Part shown: piece after piece, positions 14,727 through 17,299 of the stretch | How positions within the stretch are numbered: the stretch's first letter is position 1 | How the letters are laid out: each line of letters begins with the position of its first letter | From: Bacteroidota bacterium | GTDB lineage: Bacteria > Bacteroidota > Bacteroidia > Flavobacteriales_D > Crocinitomicaceae | Direction: 5' to 3' | DNA: 17,299 bases | Assembly (NCBI GenBank): GCA_024280195.1 | Contig: JAJRQP010000314.1 | Coordinates: 1-17,299, forward strand | Program-made: the position numbers and the translations under genes | The notes under the pieces: generated by a model | What the model was told of the DNA's origin: nothing | Seen by the model: only the letters and a program-made list of their open reading frames with translations | The model's database searches: none

Positions 14727-15055
14727 TCTCTTCCACTCATCATTGTAATTTTAACAATAACGTGATTAAACTTTGGGTAATAATTCCCTGGTTTAAATCG
14801 GAATGTTTTCACGTAGTTCTTTGTATCAATTTTTGCAGGTGTATCTTTCAAGTTAGTCTCAACTAGTCTGGCACTTGTCACTTTTCCCTTTCTGTCAACT
14901 GCTAATTCGTACTTCACCCAACCATTGACCCTTCCTTCAATAATATAGGCAGGTTTGTCAAGAATCGGTCTTCTTTCCTCCATCAATGTACCACTGATTA
15001 ATTGGCCAAAAGAAAAAGATGTTGATAATAAAAAAGAAATAAGTAAGAATCGCAT
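14723..15055 (-). CDS. Small secreted protein with TonB C-terminal-like domain
   Basis: This 110-residue protein has a signal peptide (about 1-18, ending SFG or FGQ) and one small domain. Residues 45-105 (GWVKYELAVDRKGKVTSARLVETN ... KTFRFKPG ... VIVKITM) show the beta-alpha-beta pattern of TonB C-terminal domains: a strand, a dG-x-V turn, a second strand, a helix region and a final strand with FxP. No transmembrane anchor or proline-rich linker is present, so it is not a complete energy-transducing TonB. Soluble stand-alone domains like this are common in Bacteroidota, with unknown roles. Partial -7 box TATATTTA lies 16 nt upstream. The gene overlaps the convergent upstream neighbour by 4 bp, leaving no room for a terminator between them. 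Confidence 0.75.
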   Translation of the reverse strand: MRFLLISFLLSTSFSFGQLISGTLMEERRPILDKPAYIIEGRVNGWVKYELAVDRKGKVTSARLVETNLKDTPAKIDTKNYVKTFRFKPGNYYPKFNHVIVKITMMSGRD

Positions 15056-15070
15056 GGTTTAATTTTTGTC

Positions 15071-15078
15071 TAAATATA
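15071..15078 (-). promoter_or_regulatory. Putative -7 box for the TonB-C-like gene
   Basis: The minus strand reads TATATTTA, a 7 of 8 match to TAnnTTTG, ending 16 nt before the ATG at 15055. No clear -33 element was found at the expected distance. Confidence 0.35.
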
Positions 15079-15112
15079 CAAACTTCGTGCTAACAATTAT
15101 TGATTCGTAATA

Positions 15113-15163
15113 TTTGACATTTCTCACCTTTCAACTTTCACCTCTCAATTCTTACATCTCTAC
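15113..15163. repeat. Degenerate short purine-rich tandem repeat after recG
   Basis: On the minus strand this stretch is a chain of imperfect 6-8-bp units such as GTAAGAAT, TGAGAG, GTGAAA, GTTGAAA and GGTGAGAA. It resembles the repeat at 5331-5371 (minus-strand units GTTAAGAA, TGTGAGAA, GTCAGAA). Both lie between genes. I could not see a hairpin terminator for recG here. Confidence 0.4.
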
Positions 15164-15166
15164 TAA

Positions 15167-17254
15167 CTAAGCTATCCTTCCCCAATTCGGTCGAGAACGC
15201 AACAATTCGCTCAAAACCGAACGAATTCCTTTGTTCTCTTCTTTCTCAATAGTTGGATCATCCGTTAGTAAAGCTTTTGCTGCATCTCTTGCCAAAACAA
15301 CCAGTCCACCGTCTTTTGCTAAATTGGCGATTTTTAAATCGAGTAAACCGCTTTGTTGTGTCCCCATTAAATCTCCTGGTCCTCGCAGTTGCAAATCAAC
15401 CTCTGATATTTCAAACCCATCATTGGTACGTACCATCGTTTGCATTCTTTTTAAGCTGTCTTTTCCAATTTCATCCCCCGTCATTAGAACGCAATAAGAC
15501 TGTTCTCCTCCTCTACCAACACGACCTCTCAATTGATGCAATTGCGACAAACCAAACCTTTCTGCACTTTCAATAACCATAACCGATGCATTTGGAACGT
15601 TTACACCAACCTCAATCACAGTTGTTGCTACCATGATTTGCGTCTCTCCCTTAACAAATCGGTTCATTTCAAATTCTTTATCCTCGGGTTTCATTTTCCC
15701 GTGCACAATACTCACATGGTATTTAGGTTTTGGGAAAGAACGAGAAATTGCTTCATAACCATCCATTAAATTATTAAAATCAAGAGTTTCCGATTCCATA
15801 ATCAATGGGTAAACAATGTAAATTTGTCGTCCTTTTTCAATCTCTTCTTTCATGAAACCAAATAGACGCAATCGGCTAGCGTCATATTTATGCATAGTAA
15901 TGATATCTTTTCTACCAGGAGGCATTTCATCTATCACCGAAACATCTAAATCACCGTAGAAAGTCATTGCTAAAGTTCTCGGAATTGGAGTAGCAGTCAT
16001 TATTAAAATATGAGGCGGAATGGAATTTTTCTTCCACATTTTGGCTCTTTGTGCAACTCCAAAACGATGCTGCTCATCAATCACAACCAATCCAAGGTTC
16101 TTGAATTGTACTGTGTCTTCTAAAAGAGCATGCGTACCTATTAATATCTTCGTTTCTCCCGAAAGTAAGTCTTCATGGATTGGAATTCTTGCTTTTTTCT
16201 TCACCGATCCTGTCAATAATTCAACTTTGATATTCATTCCTTCTAGCATTTCGCTAATGGATTCAAAATGTTGTGTCGCTAAAATTTCTGTTGGAGCAAT
16301 TAATGCTGCTTGAAAGTCATTGCCAATTGCCAAGAGAATGGACAAGAGAGCAACTAAGGTTTTACCAGAACCAACATCTCCCTGTAACAACCGATTCATG
16401 TGATGTCCCGTAGCAAAATCTTTTCGTATTTCTTTGAGCACCCTTTTTTGAGCACCTGTTAATTCAAAAGGAATGTGATTCTCGTAAAAATCTGTAAAAT
16501 CATCACCTACTTTATCAAAGATAAAGCCTTTCGATTTTTGCATGGTAATTTTCTTTCGAACTAATAACTCTAATTGCAGAAAGAATAATTCTTCAAACTT
16601 TAATCGCAAGCTTGCATTTCTAGCATCTGCTTCCGATTTTGGAGCATGAATTTTTAGCATTGCTTCTTCCCTGCTCATCAAACGATGTTCTGAAAGAATA
16701 TTTTGCGGCAATAATTCTTCTATCTGTCCTTTCAATTCTTTCAATAAGAATTGCATTGCTTTCTCTATACCTTTAGAATTAAGACCTACTCTATTCAGTG
16801 TTTCCGTACTTGAATAAACAGGCTGAAATCCAGTTGATTTACTGACATTTGAAATTTCTGGATGCGCAATGTTCCAACGACCTTTAAAATTGGTTGCTCG
16901 TCCGTAAATTTGTATTTCTTCGTTAATTTTTAAAGAATTCTTAATCCAACTTGCTCCTTTAAACCAAACAAGATCTATCATTCCTGTATCGTCCTGAAAT
17001 TTTGCAGTAAGTCGTTTACTTCTACCAACTCCAGATTCGAGTAGACCAACTATTCTCCCTTTAATTTGGGCATAGCCATTCAAAGAAGTTAGTTCTGCAA
17101 TTTTATTGTATTTAGAACGATCAACATATCGAAAAGGATAATATTCCAATAAATCTTTGAAATTAAAAATGCGCAACTCCTTTTTTAAGAACTCCGCTTT
17201 TTGAGGACCAACACCTTTGAGGTATTCGATTGGAGTTATTAGGAAATTGTTCAT
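15167..17254 (-). CDS. recG: ATP-dependent DNA helicase RecG
   Basis: This 695-residue SF2 helicase regresses stalled replication forks and processes recombination intermediates and R-loops. The N-terminus starts with the helix-hairpin-type YLKGVGPQKAEFLKK and DLLEYYPFRYVDR blocks, then the OB-fold wedge domain (about 60-160). Walker A GDVGSGKT is at 292-299 (K298). The DExH box is DEQH at 393-396, followed by RFG. Motif III is MTATPIPRT. The second RecA domain has IVHGKMKPEDKE, ATTVIEVGVNVPNA and QLRGRVGRG. The C-terminal helical part has the RGPGDLMGTQQSG block typical of RecG. Length is normal (about 690-700). The ATG at 17254 begins the conserved N-terminus. A hairpin with a U-run lies directly upstream. 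Confidence 0.98.
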   Translation of the reverse strand: MNNFLITPIEYLKGVGPQKAEFLKKELRIFNFKDLLEYYPFRYVDRSKYNKIAELTSLNGYAQIKGRIVGLLESGVGRSKRLTAKFQDDTGMIDLVWFKGASWIKNSLKINEEIQIYGRATNFKGRWNIAHPEISNVSKSTGFQPVYSSTETLNRVGLNSKGIEKAMQFLLKELKGQIEELLPQNILSEHRLMSREEAMLKIHAPKSEADARNASLRLKFEELFFLQLELLVRKKITMQKSKGFIFDKVGDDFTDFYENHIPFELTGAQKRVLKEIRKDFATGHHMNRLLQGDVGSGKTLVALLSILLAIGNDFQAALIAPTEILATQHFESISEMLEGMNIKVELLTGSVKKKARIPIHEDLLSGETKILIGTHALLEDTVQFKNLGLVVIDEQHRFGVAQRAKMWKKNSIPPHILIMTATPIPRTLAMTFYGDLDVSVIDEMPPGRKDIITMHKYDASRLRLFGFMKEEIEKGRQIYIVYPLIMESETLDFNNLMDGYEAISRSFPKPKYHVSIVHGKMKPEDKEFEMNRFVKGETQIMVATTVIEVGVNVPNASVMVIESAERFGLSQLHQLRGRVGRGGEQSYCVLMTGDEIGKDSLKRMQTMVRTNDGFEISEVDLQLRGPGDLMGTQQSGLLDLKIANLAKDGGLVVLARDAAKALLTDDPTIEKEENKGIRSVLSELLRSRPNWGRIA

Positions 17255-17265
17255 GGAGTAAAATT

Positions 17266-17298
17266 AAAAAATCCCTCTTTGATAAAGAAGGATTTTTT
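17266..17298. terminator. Bidirectional-looking hairpin just upstream of recG
   Basis: AAAAAATCC at 17266-17274 pairs with GGATTTTTT at 17290-17298, with a further short inner stem (76-80 with 84-88 of the 172xx block). T-runs occur on both strands. It most likely ends a minus-strand gene beyond the right edge. Its U-run ends only 11 nt before the recG ATG, leaving little room for a recG promoter. Confidence 0.6.
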
Positions 17299-17299
17299 G

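Noticed and set aside
14723..15055. Full-length TonB energy transducer
   Set aside because: There is a cleavable-type signal peptide but no retained inner-membrane anchor or proline-rich linker; only a TonB-C-like domain is visible.
15231..16313. Several plus-strand open frames inside recG
   Set aside because: All are antisense to continuous, motif-complete recG coding sequence.

Overview
The window is AT-rich and looks like a chromosomal segment of a Bacteroidota bacterium, most likely Flavobacteriales. Three things point there: a PorP/SprF-family protein, a secreted protein with a type IX secretion (T9SS) C-terminal sorting domain, and several upstream sites matching the Bacteroidota -7 consensus TAnnTTTG. 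Genus and species cannot be named from the sequence alone.

Layout. From 1 to 2535 the minus strand carries an uncharacterised secreted protein, then an MNT nucleotidyltransferase and a HEPN (HepT-like) protein whose genes overlap, then 11 bp further an SF1 helicase that runs off the left edge. At 2583-5240 (minus) is valS. It is divergent from a lipoprotein amidohydrolase at 5397-7085 (plus). The 7086-7494 gap holds terminators only. At 7495-10665 a tight minus-strand operon encodes an ECF sigma factor, a 572-residue membrane protein and a PorP/SprF protein. Divergent from it are a long-chain acyl-CoA synthetase (10879-12639) and a secreted FG-GAP beta-propeller protein with a T9SS tail (12697-14073), closed by a strong terminator. 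A small secreted protein (14145-14726) converges on a TonB-C-like secreted protein (14723-15055). recG (15167-17254, minus) ends the window.

The most interesting element is the sigma/anti-sigma/PorP operon. The middle protein has a short cytoplasmic anti-sigma-like head, one transmembrane segment, a long coiled-coil and low-complexity linker, and a C-terminal domain that aligns by eye, over its whole length, with the separate PorP/SprF protein encoded 1 bp downstream. It therefore appears to span inner membrane, periplasm and outer membrane in one chain, so that the state of an outer-membrane T9SS-type barrel could be passed directly to a sigma factor. The design resembles the dual membrane-spanning anti-sigma factors (Dma) I recall from Bacteroides thetaiotaomicron, but here the barrel is of PorP/SprF type and sits beside its paralogue. 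The FG-GAP protein nearby is a likely T9SS cargo, although nothing in the sequence ties it to this operon.

The rest is mainly housekeeping (valS, recG, acyl-CoA synthetase) with small secreted proteins of unknown function. I saw no CRISPR array, tRNA, rRNA, insertion sequence or phage gene.
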